Assembly: GCA_037176705.1 (NCBI GenBank)
Contig: JBAWUJ010000113.1
Coordinates: forward strand, 124,001 to 188,000
Reading direction: 5' to 3'
DNA length: 64,000 nucleotides
Source of the DNA: Molossus alvarezi
Lineage: Eukaryota > Chordata > Mammalia > Chiroptera > Molossidae
Shown here: one piece after another, positions 54,577 through 64,000 of the stretch
Position numbering within the stretch: the first letter of the stretch is position 1
Layout: each line of letters starts with the position of its first letter
The notes under the pieces: generated by a model
Seen by the model: only the letters and a program-made list of their open reading frames with translations
Databases searched by the model: none
What the model was told of the DNA's origin: nothing
Position numbers and translations under genes: made by a program

Positions 54577-55076
54577 ATCCCCCCAGGTGATCACTATCTT
54601 CAATAAAGACCTCTGCTCCTGTAGGGTGTGGGGGACAGGGACAGATGTGAAAAGCTGTCATTAGACTGGACACCATGGGGTCCTCATCCCCACCTGATCC
54701 TCTCTGTCCCTCTGTCTTTGTTCAACTTCCTCTTCCCCATGTCTTTCTCCCTCTCTCTTTCTCTGTCTCTCCCTTTCCCCAACTTCTTCTTTCTAATCTT
54801 TCTCACCCCAGCTCTCTGCGTGGTTCATGGTTCATGGTTCGTGGATTTCTCTTTGCCTCAGTGGACCCTGAGGGCAGAATTGAGGAGGAATCATAATGAG
54901 TCTGACCCAGGACAGAGAGCCAGGGCCACCACACCAGAGGAATGGACCAGCTTGCTTTCTGCCGGGGTTGGTGGGGACCCAGGCTCACACTCTGGAGTGG
55001 ATGCCCGGGTCCCTGCCCTTTTCCAGGGGCGAGAAGATCAAGCTAGTTGTGTTTGTGTTTTCTGGGGATGGTGGCT
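54577..55076. other. unique sequence, nothing recognised
   Basis: A CT-rich stretch at 54,690-54,800. Frames up to 158 codons have no domain. Confidence 0.35.
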
Positions 55077-55096
55077 GAGTGTGTGTGTGTGTGTGT
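55077..55096. repeat. short (GT)n microsatellite
   Basis: About ten GT units. Confidence 0.9.
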
Positions 55097-55197
55097 ACAT
55101 GTGAGCACACACATACACAGGGAAAAGGAAGGTGGGGCTGAGGTTTTGTAGCTGGGAACCTGCGACAGGAAGAACTGGCTAAAGATAGGTCCAAAAA

Positions 55198-56118
55198 ACC
55201 CGTGAATCCATAAAAATTCTAGAAGAAAATGTAGGCAACAAAATTTCGGACATCATACGGAGCAGAATTTTCACTGATACATCACCTAAGGCAACAGAAA
55301 TAAAGGAGAAAATGAACACATGGGACTACATCAAACTAAAAAGCTTCTGCACAGCAAAAGAAACAATCATCAAAATGGAAAGGCAACCCACTGTATGGGA
55401 GAACATCATTGCCAATGATGTATCAGATAAGGGGTTAATTTCCAGTATATATAGAGTGCTCCTACAACTCTACAAAAGGAAGACAAAGAACGCAATTAAA
55501 AAATGGGCAGAGGAGCTGAATAGACACCTCTCCAAACAGGACATACAAATGGCCAAAAGACATATGAAGAAATGCTCAACATCACTAATCATCAGAGAGA
55601 TGCAAATTAAAACAACAATGAGGTATCACCTCACACCTGTCAGAATGGCCGCCATCAACAAATCATCAAACAACAAGTGTTGGCGAGGGTGTGGAGAAAA
55701 GGGGACTCTAATACACTGCTGGTGGGAATGCAGACTGGTGCAGCCGCTATGGAAAACAATATGGTGCTACCTCAAGAAATTAAAAATTGAACTTCCATTT
55801 GACCCAGTGATCCCACTGCTGGGAATATACCCTAAGAAGCCTGAAACACCAATCAGGAAGAATATATGTACCCCCATGTTCATAGCAACACTATTTACAA
55901 TAGCTAAGATCTGGAAACAACCCAAGTGTCCACCAGTAGACGAATGGATAAAAAAGCTGTGGTACATATACACAATGGAGTACTATGCAGCGGTAAGAAA
56001 GAAAGGTCTCTTATCCTTTGAGATGACATGGAGGGACCTGGAAAGTATTATCCTAAGTGAAAGAAGCCAAGCAGAAAAAGACAAATACCACATGATCTCA
56101 CTTATATACGGAATATAA
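55198..56118 (+). pseudogene. L1 ORF2 C-terminal remnant (open but truncated)
   Basis: The frame is open from the truncation point at 55,198 to the natural stop at 56,116-56,118, about 306 codons; the first ATG (55,312) gives 268. It corresponds to the last quarter or so of L1 ORF2p, downstream of the endonuclease and reverse transcriptase domains. The cysteine-rich motif C-x3-C-x7-H-x4-C is intact (residues 123-140 counted from the ATG, nucleotides 55,678-55,731); in L1 it is an RNA-binding region needed for retrotransposition. Lacking endonuclease and reverse transcriptase, this copy cannot mobilise itself. No promoter is included, so it is not expected to be expressed as a protein. Confidence 0.93.
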
Positions 56119-56193
56119 TGAACATAACAGTCTGAGGAATACAGTAGACCCAGACACATGGAAGTAGGGCACAGACTGACATCCCTCAGAAGA

Positions 56194-56310
56194 GGGGATG
56201 GGGGGTGGGGGGGTGGGAAGAGATAAACCACAGAACTTATATGCATGTATGCATGACCAATGGACATGGACAACTAAGCCGGGGAAAGGGTGGAGGGGGG
56301 GTAGGGGGGG
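56194..56310 (+). other. two G-quadruplex-type tracts in the L1 3'UTR
   Basis: 56,194-56,218 has four G-runs separated by AT, T and T. 56,281-56,310 has runs GGGG, GGG, GGGGGGG and GGGGGGG with short spacers. Strong quadruplex potential is a known property of L1 3'UTRs. Confidence 0.8.
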
Positions 56311-56369
56311 TGCCAATGGGGTAAAAAGGTAAAATATCTGTAACAAAAAAAAAAAGATAGGTCCAAAAA

Positions 56370-57345
56370 GGAATGCCAGAGTTTAAGTCTCTGAATCCAG
56401 GGGATGTAGCTTCCCCTCCGACTGTCAAGAAGCCAGTAAAGAAACCAAGCCTCCCAGAGATGAGGAAGGCAAGCCTGTGGCTCCGCGGCGGTGCCAGCAG
56501 CCAGCTCTCCCGAAAGCTGCGTGCAACTCTGGGTCACGCATCGCTGAGCTTCCACTCTGAAGGACGAGCCAAGGGAAAACCAGGTTTCGATGCTAGTCGC
56601 TGCCCCAGCCCCTGGGTTGGGGTCTGTCAAAGTCTCTGGAGCCCACCGGTGCTCTCCAGGGGTCTGAGTCACTCCCACCCCTGACAAGCTCTGAGAAAGT
56701 GGGAACCTCCCCCGGCATCATCAGCTTCACGACAGACCCTACAACCCGTTTCTGTGCTCCAAAACAGCTGCCTCACTCCGTTCTGCTTCTCAGTTTACTC
56801 TGGGGTTGTCCTCCCTTACCTGTCCTCTGGGACCTTTTCCTCTGACATGTCTGTGTGATTCAGTTTTTCTAAATCTGCCACTACATGTCACAGAAATGCA
56901 GGTTTCTAAAGATGCGTCTCAGGCACCAACAGTAGATTCCCAGACCTCTGATTTCTGTTTTCTCCAAAGATTGACCAAAGAAAACTGGCCTGCATTCTGT
57001 CTCATCAATGCTGTGTCCCACGGGCTTCTACTGTCCATGGCAGGTGCAGTCTCTCCACCCCCACTTTGCAGCCACCCCTCACCACCATAATCATCACTCT
57101 TTCTTACTGTTCTCTCAAAATAGAACTTGGATATTTCTCGTGTTACAAGTTTCTCTAAAAATTATAGATCGTGTATAAAACCAATGACAAATATAGAAAA
57201 CTTATAGGAGTTTAGGGTATCATGCACAGTTCTTGTCATGAATGTTCTTTGCTCTGTTTAGACAACCCCTGGAAACCACCCCAATGGTCTCTGACTGTCT
57301 TTCTCCACCTTGTGTTCTCTTGGCCAACAACTGAATCTTCTGGAC
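56370..57345. other. unique sequence, nothing recognised
   Basis: No repeat or gene that I can support. Confidence 0.4.
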
Positions 57346-57570
57346 CAGTGGTTCTCAACATGTGGGTTGCGACCCCTTTGGGGGTCGAACAACCCTTCCA
57401 CAGGGGTCACCTAAGACCATCAGAAAACACATATTTCTGATGGTCTTAGGAACTGAGACACCGCTCCTTTATCAGTCTCCAGGCAGGAGTGCCCCCATGC
57501 AGACACACCCATATATAACACAAGGAATTCTATTAAAGGGTCATGGCATTAGGAAGGTTGTAAAACACTG
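57346..57570 (+). mobile_element. SPIN-type non-autonomous hAT transposon
   Basis: It begins CAGTGGTTCTCAACATGTGG and ends with 'aggaaggttgtaaaacactg', the hAT terminal repeats of the SPIN ('Space Invaders') family, followed inside by 'gcgacccctttgggggtcga' and 'cacaggggtcacctaagacc'. Flanking 8-mers TTCTGGAC and CTCTAGAC (two transitions apart) fit the 8-bp target duplication of hAT elements. A perfect 17-bp inverted repeat lies inside (57,410-57,426 and 57,434-57,450). At 225 bp it has no transposase. SPIN elements are known for horizontal spread among tetrapods, bats included. Confidence 0.88.
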
Positions 57571-57949
57571 CTCTAGACCCTACAGACATCCTCTTTTCTA
57601 TAAAGGTTCATTCTACATCTGCGAATAAGACAGAGCAGTCACTGCAGACATGCAGGGAAAGTCAGTCATCACCATGTGGTATGACTGACAATTTCATGGG
57701 GTGCTGCATAGAGGAATTCATGGCAGTCAGAAATTTGATGGTGTGTCTCCTAAAATCTCTGAAATTCATGATTCTTTTGTGTCACCCTCTAGGACTAATT
57801 ATAAATCTAGATGCATTCAATACATACTATGTGCATTAACATGTCAATGGGAGCAAAACAGCTCCCATACATGTTAAATAATTAAAGAATACTTTACCTC
57901 CCAATTACCCTTTCAAACCCACTTTAACTTGAATTATAAGGTTTCACCC
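57571..57949. other. unique AT-rich sequence, nothing recognised
   Basis: No supportable feature. Confidence 0.35.
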
Positions 57950-58305
57950 TCTTTGATTTCATACCTCCTTATCTTTGCTCATACTGTTTATTTAATCTGG
58001 AATGTTTCTCACTAACTACAAGTGCTAAAATCATTTAAGATTCAACTGAAATGCTTCTTTTTCTATAAAAATTGTCCTGATCCTTCTCCATATGAAGCTT
58101 CTCTCCCCTAAACTCTTGCTGCACATGTCTTGTATTCTCCATAGTGCTATCTCTGCTAACCTCTCCAGAGCACCCCACTACTCCTGTACCTACCCTGAGT
58201 GGCTTCAGGACAGACTTATGCTTGAGCCAGCTCTGCATTCTCAATGCTCATCATCACACTTTGCATACAGAAGGTGCTCAGTGTTTCTGAAATAAATAAA
58301 TGGAA
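57950..58305 (+). repeat. probable L2/L3-type LINE 3' end
   Basis: 'taatctggaatgtttctcac', 'aattgtcctgatccttctcc', 'gcatacagaaggtgctcagt' and 'ctgaaataaataaatgg' follow the L2-like 3' layout, diverged. Confidence 0.5.
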
Positions 58306-60259
58306 TTACTTGGCAACAAAGGCCATAATATCAACAAGTTTTAGTGAAAGGAGTATCAGATTGGGTTGTGAAAGATGGGAAATGTTGTATGGATGAGCTG
58401 GCATCTATGCAAGACAGTGAATGAGTAATATGATTTAAGGGAGGTGTAAGCCTGAGTAAAAGGCTCAGAAGTACTGTTGTAGGGCTCTCTGCTCCCTTTG
58501 TCTAGATGAGACATCAGGAATAGTTCAAACAGTCATGAAAACAATCCATCTACTGATATATGTCTTTTCTTGGCAGCAACCCAAGAGAATTTGGCAACTA
58601 GGAAGGGATACATCTAGGAATAAATATGGTTAGGCAAGAAGAGGATGTTTCAAGGAGGTGCCGTGTAACCCACACTCTGTAGAGGTAAAGCTTACTTATC
58701 TCGACCAAGATTCTAGGATGACCACCAGTCTACCATCTAAGAAGTCCATCTTAAATAAGACACTATGCTGACCTTAAATGAAGAGGTTGTCCTAGATTTT
58801 ATTCAAGTGTCCAGAATGAGCCTCAGGCTGCCTTTGCTGAGTATTCACTGTTCCCTGGTCTGACATCTCAGCTAAATCCTTTATACTTCTGATGATGAAG
58901 AATCAGTCAGTACTTCTGATGTAGGGGCCGGCCCCAGGTTGCTACCTGAGGAAGGGGTTCAGCAGGAAGGTTGAATCTGATGAATACCCTCATACTCACT
59001 CTGATAAAAACAGAAAGCAGACTCAATCCAAGAATGAGAGGCATTGACAATGTGGTCTGGCATAGGAGGGTCCCAGCTTTGTTCTTCATTTGATGTGTTA
59101 CTACAAGCAAGACCCTTTCCCCCAACTAAATCCTGTGTGAAATAAGAGGTTGGACTCATTTGGTAACAACTCGATTTCCTTCTCTATTATTAGTGAGCTG
59201 AAGGGACACCCTGGAGATTACTCACCTTCTGACAGGTACAGAAACCAGAGAGGTTTGTGGTGAAGAGAAGGGAAGAGGGTGCAGTGCTGTGCAGGTCCAA
59301 ACCCCAGGAAGCTAGGAAGGGCCATATGTAAGAACATGAGTGAAAGAGAAATCAGATCTTCTCTGTTGTGAGGCTCTACCCATTGCAGTGCCATCACCTG
59401 GGGACCTCAATAATTAGCCCTCCCAAGAAAGGCTGGGGGTTTGGGTAGCAACAGACCTAGAAACAACCCAAGCTCTTAATGAACCCAGTAATGATACAAC
59501 TTTGTAATGGTTTTGATTTTCTCAAAAGCCTCACATCACAATTGACTCCACTTCTCATGTTGGTTCCATGGGGGTAACTAGAAAGTGTCATTAATCTCAT
59601 TATCTCACAAGAACAGCACTGTCTGGAGAGTTGGATCCATATTCTCAAAGTCATCCTTGAAGCTTGTGGTAGAGCTGGGATTCTACTACAGTCCAGATTG
59701 AGTGCTTTGCTATTCCAGATTCCTGGCCCAAAGAAGGGCTCCGAGCAGAAAGCAGCTCACCCCCAGGCTTAACTTGACCTGGAGATGAGAGGAGGCAACA
59801 GGAAGGCAACAAAGAAAAGAAGCCTTCTACAAAACGATTCTTAATGAGTCCTCAGGAATGCAATGCCTTCGCTCTCCAGACCTTGTTAGTGGGGGCCAGG
59901 AGGATTGCATCTTGAAAGTGAGGGTCCCATAATAATTCTGGAAGTGACAGTGGAAGAACTGGGTTGTGTTAGAAGGGACCAGGAGGTCCACAGGAATGTC
60001 ATTCCCTACTCTAATTTTACAGGCTAGCCCTTAAAAGTTGAGAGTCCTAGTGTTGAGATTAATTAACAGAGATTGTAGTGACGTTGTCTAGTTCTCCCTC
60101 AGTGTTCTACTCCTTGCTCAGACAGTGACTTCTCTATAAATGCATGTAGACCTTGCATTTTCTCAGCTGTAGGACCCCAATTCTTTGTACTTTGCCAGGG
60201 CAGCTTTGTATGACATGAAAAGCATGGGCATGGTATATAATCAGAATCACTTCCCAATT
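58306..60259. other. unique sequence, nothing recognised
   Basis: Almost 2 kb without a repeat that I can name and without a convincing frame (none above about 72 codons). Confidence 0.4.
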
Positions 60260-60441
60260 ATTTTTTTCTTAATTTATATTAAAGAGAGAGGGAGAGAGAA
60301 CAGAAACATCAGTGAGAGAGAACATTGACTGGCCGCCTCCTGCATGCCCCCACCTGGGGAACAGGTCCACGACGTGGGCATGTGCCCTGACCAGGAATCG
60401 AACTGGTGACCTCTTGGTGCACTGAGCCTCATGGGCTGGGC
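60260..60441 (-). mobile_element. VES SINE, older type
   Basis: 'attaaagagagagggagaga', 'gaacattgactggccgcctc', 'ctgcatgcccccacctgggg', 'gtgccctgaccaggaatcga' and a degraded head 'gagcctcatgggctgggct'. Confidence 0.85.
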
Positions 60442-60611
60442 TTAAGTTCCATTTACTTATGTGTGACTTAAGACCAGATGCTGAACTCTTCTGGACTTCA
60501 GTTTTCTCACTTGTGAAAGAACAATATTTCTGACCACACAGGGTTGGTTTGAAAATTAAATTAAAACATGCTTACACTACTTATCAGGTGATCCACAAAT
60601 ATTTTATTTAT

Positions 60612-60687
60612 TTTCCTTCCTTCCTTCCTTCCTTCCTTCCTTCCTTCCTTCCTTCCTTCCTTCCTTCCTTCCTTCCTTCCTTCCTTC

Positions 60688-60742
<55 letters not shown>
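60612..60742. repeat. (TTCC)n-(TTTC)n microsatellite
   Basis: About 78 bp of TTCC units pass abruptly into about 53 bp of TTTC units, then into T-rich sequence. It lies at the tail side of the following minus-strand VES, so it probably grew from that element's A-tail ((GGAA)n/(GAAA)n on the minus strand). The Leu/Pro/Ser/Phe-rich frame across it is an artefact. Confidence 0.98.
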
Positions 60743-60743
<1 letters not shown>

Positions 60744-60763
60744 TTTTTTTCTATATTTCTTTC

Positions 60764-61014
60764 TTTTTTATTAATCTTCGCCCTAGAATATTGTTTTCAT
60801 TGATTTATTTTGCTAGTATGGAAGGGAGGAAGTGAAACAGACAGAGAAACATCAGTGTGAGAGAGACACATTGATTGGTTGACTCCCTCACGACCCTGAC
60901 CAGGGCTGGAGATCAAACCCACAGACCAGGTATGTGCCCTTGACTGGGAATCAAACCATAGACCTGCTGGTTCAAGGGCCGAAGTTCTAACTGTTGAGCC
61001 AAACCTGCCAAAGC
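60764..61014 (-). mobile_element. VES SINE
   Basis: 'attaatcttcgccctagaat', 'gtgagagagacacattgatt', 'cgaccctgaccagggctgga', 'cttgactgggaatcaaacca' and head 'gagccaaacctgccaaagc'. Moderately diverged. Confidence 0.88.
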
Positions 61015-61026
61015 TATATTATTATT

Positions 61027-61320
61027 TCTGAAAGTCAGGTTTGTTGAGGTATAGTTTACAAACAGTAAAATTCTCCCTTTTTAGGTGTATAGAATTATGA
61101 GTTTTGACCAATGTGTACAGTTGTAATCACCATCATCACCAAGATATAGACTGTTTTTATCATTCCAAGTAGTTTCATGTCCCTTTGAAGAAATCCTGTT
61201 TGCTCACTGCATCCCCCTACAGAAACTGATGTGTTCTCTATCACCATAGTTTTATTTTTTGAAAATGTCATATAAAGGTAATCATATAGTCTTTTGTGCC
61301 TTTTTGCATAAAAAACGATA
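61027..61320 (-). mobile_element. old L1 (L1M-type) 3' end
   Basis: 'tgttgaggtatagtttacaa', 'gtacagttgtaatcaccatc' and 'tttgaaaatgtcatataaag' are antisense L1 3' sequence, similar to 52,497-53,115. Confidence 0.65.
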
Positions 61321-61590
61321 AACAAATATTAAACTTATGTTAATGATGTGCACACTGAAGTCGTTAGGGGAAGATGTACAGATGTCTACAATTTTATTTG
61401 AAATGCATCAAAGGTAAGATACAGTGATAGATGGAGATGGGGAAGAATGGATGAATAAATATGTGATAAAACAAGTATAATAAAATCATAATGGTAAAAT
61501 CCAATAATGGGCAGGGGATTGTTTATTGTATAAGTATTTGAACTTTACTGTGTGTTTTAAAAAATTTACATTAAATGTTAGTGGGAAACA
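61321..61590 (+). repeat. old L1 3' end fragment
   Basis: 'gtgcacactgaagtcgttag', 'tatttgaaatgcatcaaagg' and 'gataaaacaagtataataaa' match the 3'UTR of old mammalian L1 in plus orientation. Confidence 0.5.
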
Positions 61591-62719
61591 GTTTACCTTG
61601 CTATCACATAGACAAGTCTTCATAGCTTTGAAACCACTTCTAGAAATTTGTTCTAAATCTAGAAGACTACATGCATAAGGGGACATTTTAAGTAACTTAC
61701 CAATAATGAAGAAAAATTAATTCACCATCTTTTTATTAATTCTCTCTCTTCCTTGAACCCAGTGTGAGATTGGAGGGTAGATTACAGAAAATGGCACCAG
61801 AAAATGGGCTTTTCTCTGATATTCTACCCACTGTCTTTGGACTTGGGTATGTCAACTCTCTCCACCCATGTCCAGAGGCCATCCCTTCCCTGGGAAAACT
61901 GGCGGCAGACCCTCCTACCATGACCACATTGGTTATAATTCTAGGTGAGGTAGTTCATTCTCCAGAGGAGAACACCACAGCCTACACTACACTACATTGT
62001 TATAGTTTGTTGTGTTTTATGTATTCAATTCAATAAAATAAAAGCAGTGGAAAAATATAATTAATTAAAGAAAAAACAAATTTAAAAAGAAACCTTGTCA
62101 ATTTCTTCAGCTCTGTCGAGAGCTGGTCTGAGCATTATAGCAAGGGCATCCTATTGACTAAATATGTATCACAATCACCTGTAAGTAAATATGATATGAT
62201 TATTATCAACCTTTTCTCATAAGTCCCAAAGTAAATTAAATGCTCTAAACACTCAAGCAATTTGAGCCCATCCAGGGATGAAAAAAACACACAAAACAAA
62301 CAAACAAACAAACAAGCATAAAAAACAAGTAAATTTGCTTCCTTTCCAATAGCTGATATTTATTACATGAGGGCTTTGAATTTCCATATGTCTACATAAT
62401 GGATCTTTTTTCTTTTCCTTTATAGTTCACTAAGTTAAAATATCTCTGTTAACAAACAAGTCACCAGGCCTTGAGGTCAGTTAGAGCTCACCTCAAAATA
62501 AATATCTAGGCAAAGGCTAGAGAATAGAGATGGAGATATGAAGAATACATATTTCCTCTGTCCCTTAAAAATATAAATAACTGTGTAATTTATACTTTTG
62601 TCATAATGTAACAGGAATTTAGTCTTGCAAATGTAGAGTACTGCTGGTTGACATAAGACTCTTACACAATTTGCGGGGAGAAGCTGCTCAGGACATAGGA
62701 CAAGAATCAGAAATGCAGA
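61591..62719. other. AT-rich sequence, nothing recognised
   Basis: An (AAAC)n run lies at about 62,293-62,315. No gene evidence. Confidence 0.4.
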
Positions 62720-62884
62720 GACTTGGCTGCATTATTATTTACAATAGGGAGAAATTGGGAACAAAATATCCAATGGTTAGGTAAATTTTGACAAATGCAA
62801 ATTATGAAATGTTATAAATTCATTATAAATTTTGAAAAATAATATACCAGATAAAACTAATAACATAGAGATAGTTTCTAAAAG
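62720..62884 (+). repeat. possible old L1 fragment
   Basis: 'tgcattattatttacaatag' and 'ggagaaattgggaacaaaat' resemble old L1 ORF2 C-terminal sequence. Weak. Confidence 0.35.
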
Positions 62885-64000
62885 CTAATATCATTAATAT
62901 GTCCATACTAGACAAAGCAACCTATAGATTCAATGCAATTCCCATTAAAATACCAATGACATACATCACAGAAGTAGAACAAACACTTCAAAAGTTTATA
63001 TGGAACCAAAAAAGACCTCAAATAGCTACAACAATCTTGAAAAAGAAGAACAAAGTTATAGGGATCACAATACCAGACTTCAGGTTATACTACAAAGCCA
63101 CTCTAATCAAAACAACCATGTACTGGCACAAGAACAGGCAGAGAGATCAATGGAACATAATGGAGAACCCAGAAATATGCTCAATTACTATTTGACAAAG
63201 GTGGCAAGATCATACAGTGGAGTAAAGACAGCCACTTTAATAAGTGGTGTTAGGAAAATGGACAGGTACATGCAAAAAAATGAAACTAGATCATCGACTT
63301 ACACCATACACAAGAATAATCTCAAAGTGGATAACAGATTTAAATGTGCCTCATGAATCCACAGAAATCCCAGAAGTACAAGTGGGCAAAAAATTTCAGA
63401 CATCATTTGCAGCAGAATTTTTGCTGATACATCACCTAAAGCAATGGAAACAAAGGATAAAATGAGCACATGGGACTACATCAAATTCAAAATCTTCTGC
63501 AGAGCAAAATAAAGGAACACTGCAATGGAAAGGCAACCTACTCGATGGTAGAGCATAATTACCAAGGATACATCAGATAATGAGTTAATTTCCAATATGG
63601 TTAGAGTGCTTATATGGCTCAGAAAAATGAAGACAAAAAAAAAATTAGAAATTGGTCAAAAAGCAAAATAGAAACCTCTCCAAACAAGACTTACAATTCA
63701 CCAAGAGACATATGATGAAATGCTCAACATCAACAATCATCAGAGAGATGCAAATTAAAACAACAATGAGGTATCATCTCACATATGTCAGAATGGCTGC
63801 CATCAACAAATCATCAAACAACAAGTGACGACAAGGGTGTGGTGAAAAGGGGACTCTAGTACACTGCTGGTGGGAATGCAGACTGGTGAAGCCACTATGG
63901 AAAACAGTATGGTGTTACCTCAAAAAATTAAAAATTGAGCTTCCATTTGATCCAGTGATCCCACTTCTAGGAATATACCCTATGAAGCCTGAAACACCAA
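62885..64000 (+). mobile_element. L1 element, 5' truncated, cut by the window end
   Basis: Bat L1 ORF2 sequence begins at about 62,885, downstream of the reverse transcriptase core, and continues to the right edge ('aggaatataccctatgaagc'), so its 3'UTR lies outside. Translated pieces at 62,899-63,195 and 63,244-63,465 match ORF2p in two frames. The shift fits a loss of two bases in 'atttgacaaag' near 63,190, and further stops follow. It is older than the copy at 55,198 and inactive. Confidence 0.9.
62899..63465 (+). pseudogene. L1 ORF2 remnant with frameshift
   Basis: The first part (62,899-63,195) and the second (63,244-63,465) are consecutive pieces of ORF2p in different frames, separated by an indel near 63,190 and by stops. 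The remaining C-terminal region to 64,000 is recognisable from nucleotides but interrupted. It has no host function. Confidence 0.85.

Larger units (their letters stand above)
55181..56369 (+). mobile_element. young 5'-truncated L1 with a perfect 17-bp target duplication
   Basis: AAAGATAGGTCCAAAAA occurs identically at 55,181-55,197 and 56,353-56,369. The insert (55,198-56,352) is an L1 truncated in ORF2, with its whole C-terminal frame open, a 3'UTR holding two G-rich tracts, and an A-tail at 56,345-56,352. The duplication starts after CT and with AAAG, close to the L1 endonuclease preference. Identical duplications and an unbroken frame make it a recent insertion, probably variable among related bats. 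Confidence 0.97.

Noticed and set aside
60549..60803. 84-codon frame with a repeated Leu-Pro-Ser-Phe pattern
   Set aside because: It is a translation of the (TTCC)n/(TTTC)n microsatellite.

Overview
This window looks like bat (Chiroptera) nuclear DNA, and it is essentially non-coding. The lineage call rests on about fifteen copies of the VES tRNA-derived SINE family. Their heads resemble 'ctggccagtttggctcagc', and the younger copies end in 'cgggtgaagat' plus an A-tail. It is supported by L1 elements of the matching kind and by a SPIN-type hAT transposon, a family known from some bats. I did not notice HeliBat Helitrons, which are typical of vespertilionid bats, so I do not push the call below 'bat'. 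I could not support any complete host protein-coding gene, exon set, rRNA or functional tRNA. Most predicted reading frames are chance frames or lie inside repeats.

Layout. Positions 1-5715 hold one tandem array of about 78 monomers with a modal period of 73 bp. It is cut by the left window edge and shows higher-order structure and a conserved dyad core. Positions 5.7-14 kb are mostly unique sequence with old MIR and L2 fragments, a probable class I LTR (about 12.2-12.85 kb, minus) and an old L1 3' end. Positions 14.2-20.4 kb are repeat-dense: old L1, five VES copies and a young L1 that appears both 5'-inverted and 3'-transducing (19.4-20.36 kb). Positions 20.4-36 kb hold a complete short Tigger transposon (22,981-23,611), L2 copies, an MLT1-like LTR, an old L1 3' end and the longest open frame of the window (25,467-26,492, unrecognised).

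Positions 36-50 kb are mainly unique, with CA/TG-rich tracts, a small CpG-dense patch at 43.85-44.01 kb carrying a CTCF-like site, and several VES copies. Positions 50-57.6 kb carry more VES copies, a 50-bp minisatellite, a young 5'-truncated L1 with a perfect 17-bp target duplication (55,181-56,369) and the SPIN element (57,346-57,570). Positions 57.6-64 kb are more AT-rich, with a large (TTCC)n/(TTTC)n tract, two VES copies and a third L1 that runs off the right edge.

No genes cooperate here. What can be read is a history of insertions: MIR and L2, then MaLR/Tigger/L1M, then SPIN, then VES and bat L1. It sits on a background with a few candidate regulatory patches (homeodomain-motif-rich unique blocks and the CpG/CTCF patch). 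Repeat boundaries without target duplications are estimates by eye, usually good to a few tens of bases. Family names are from memory of consensus sequences, not from a search.
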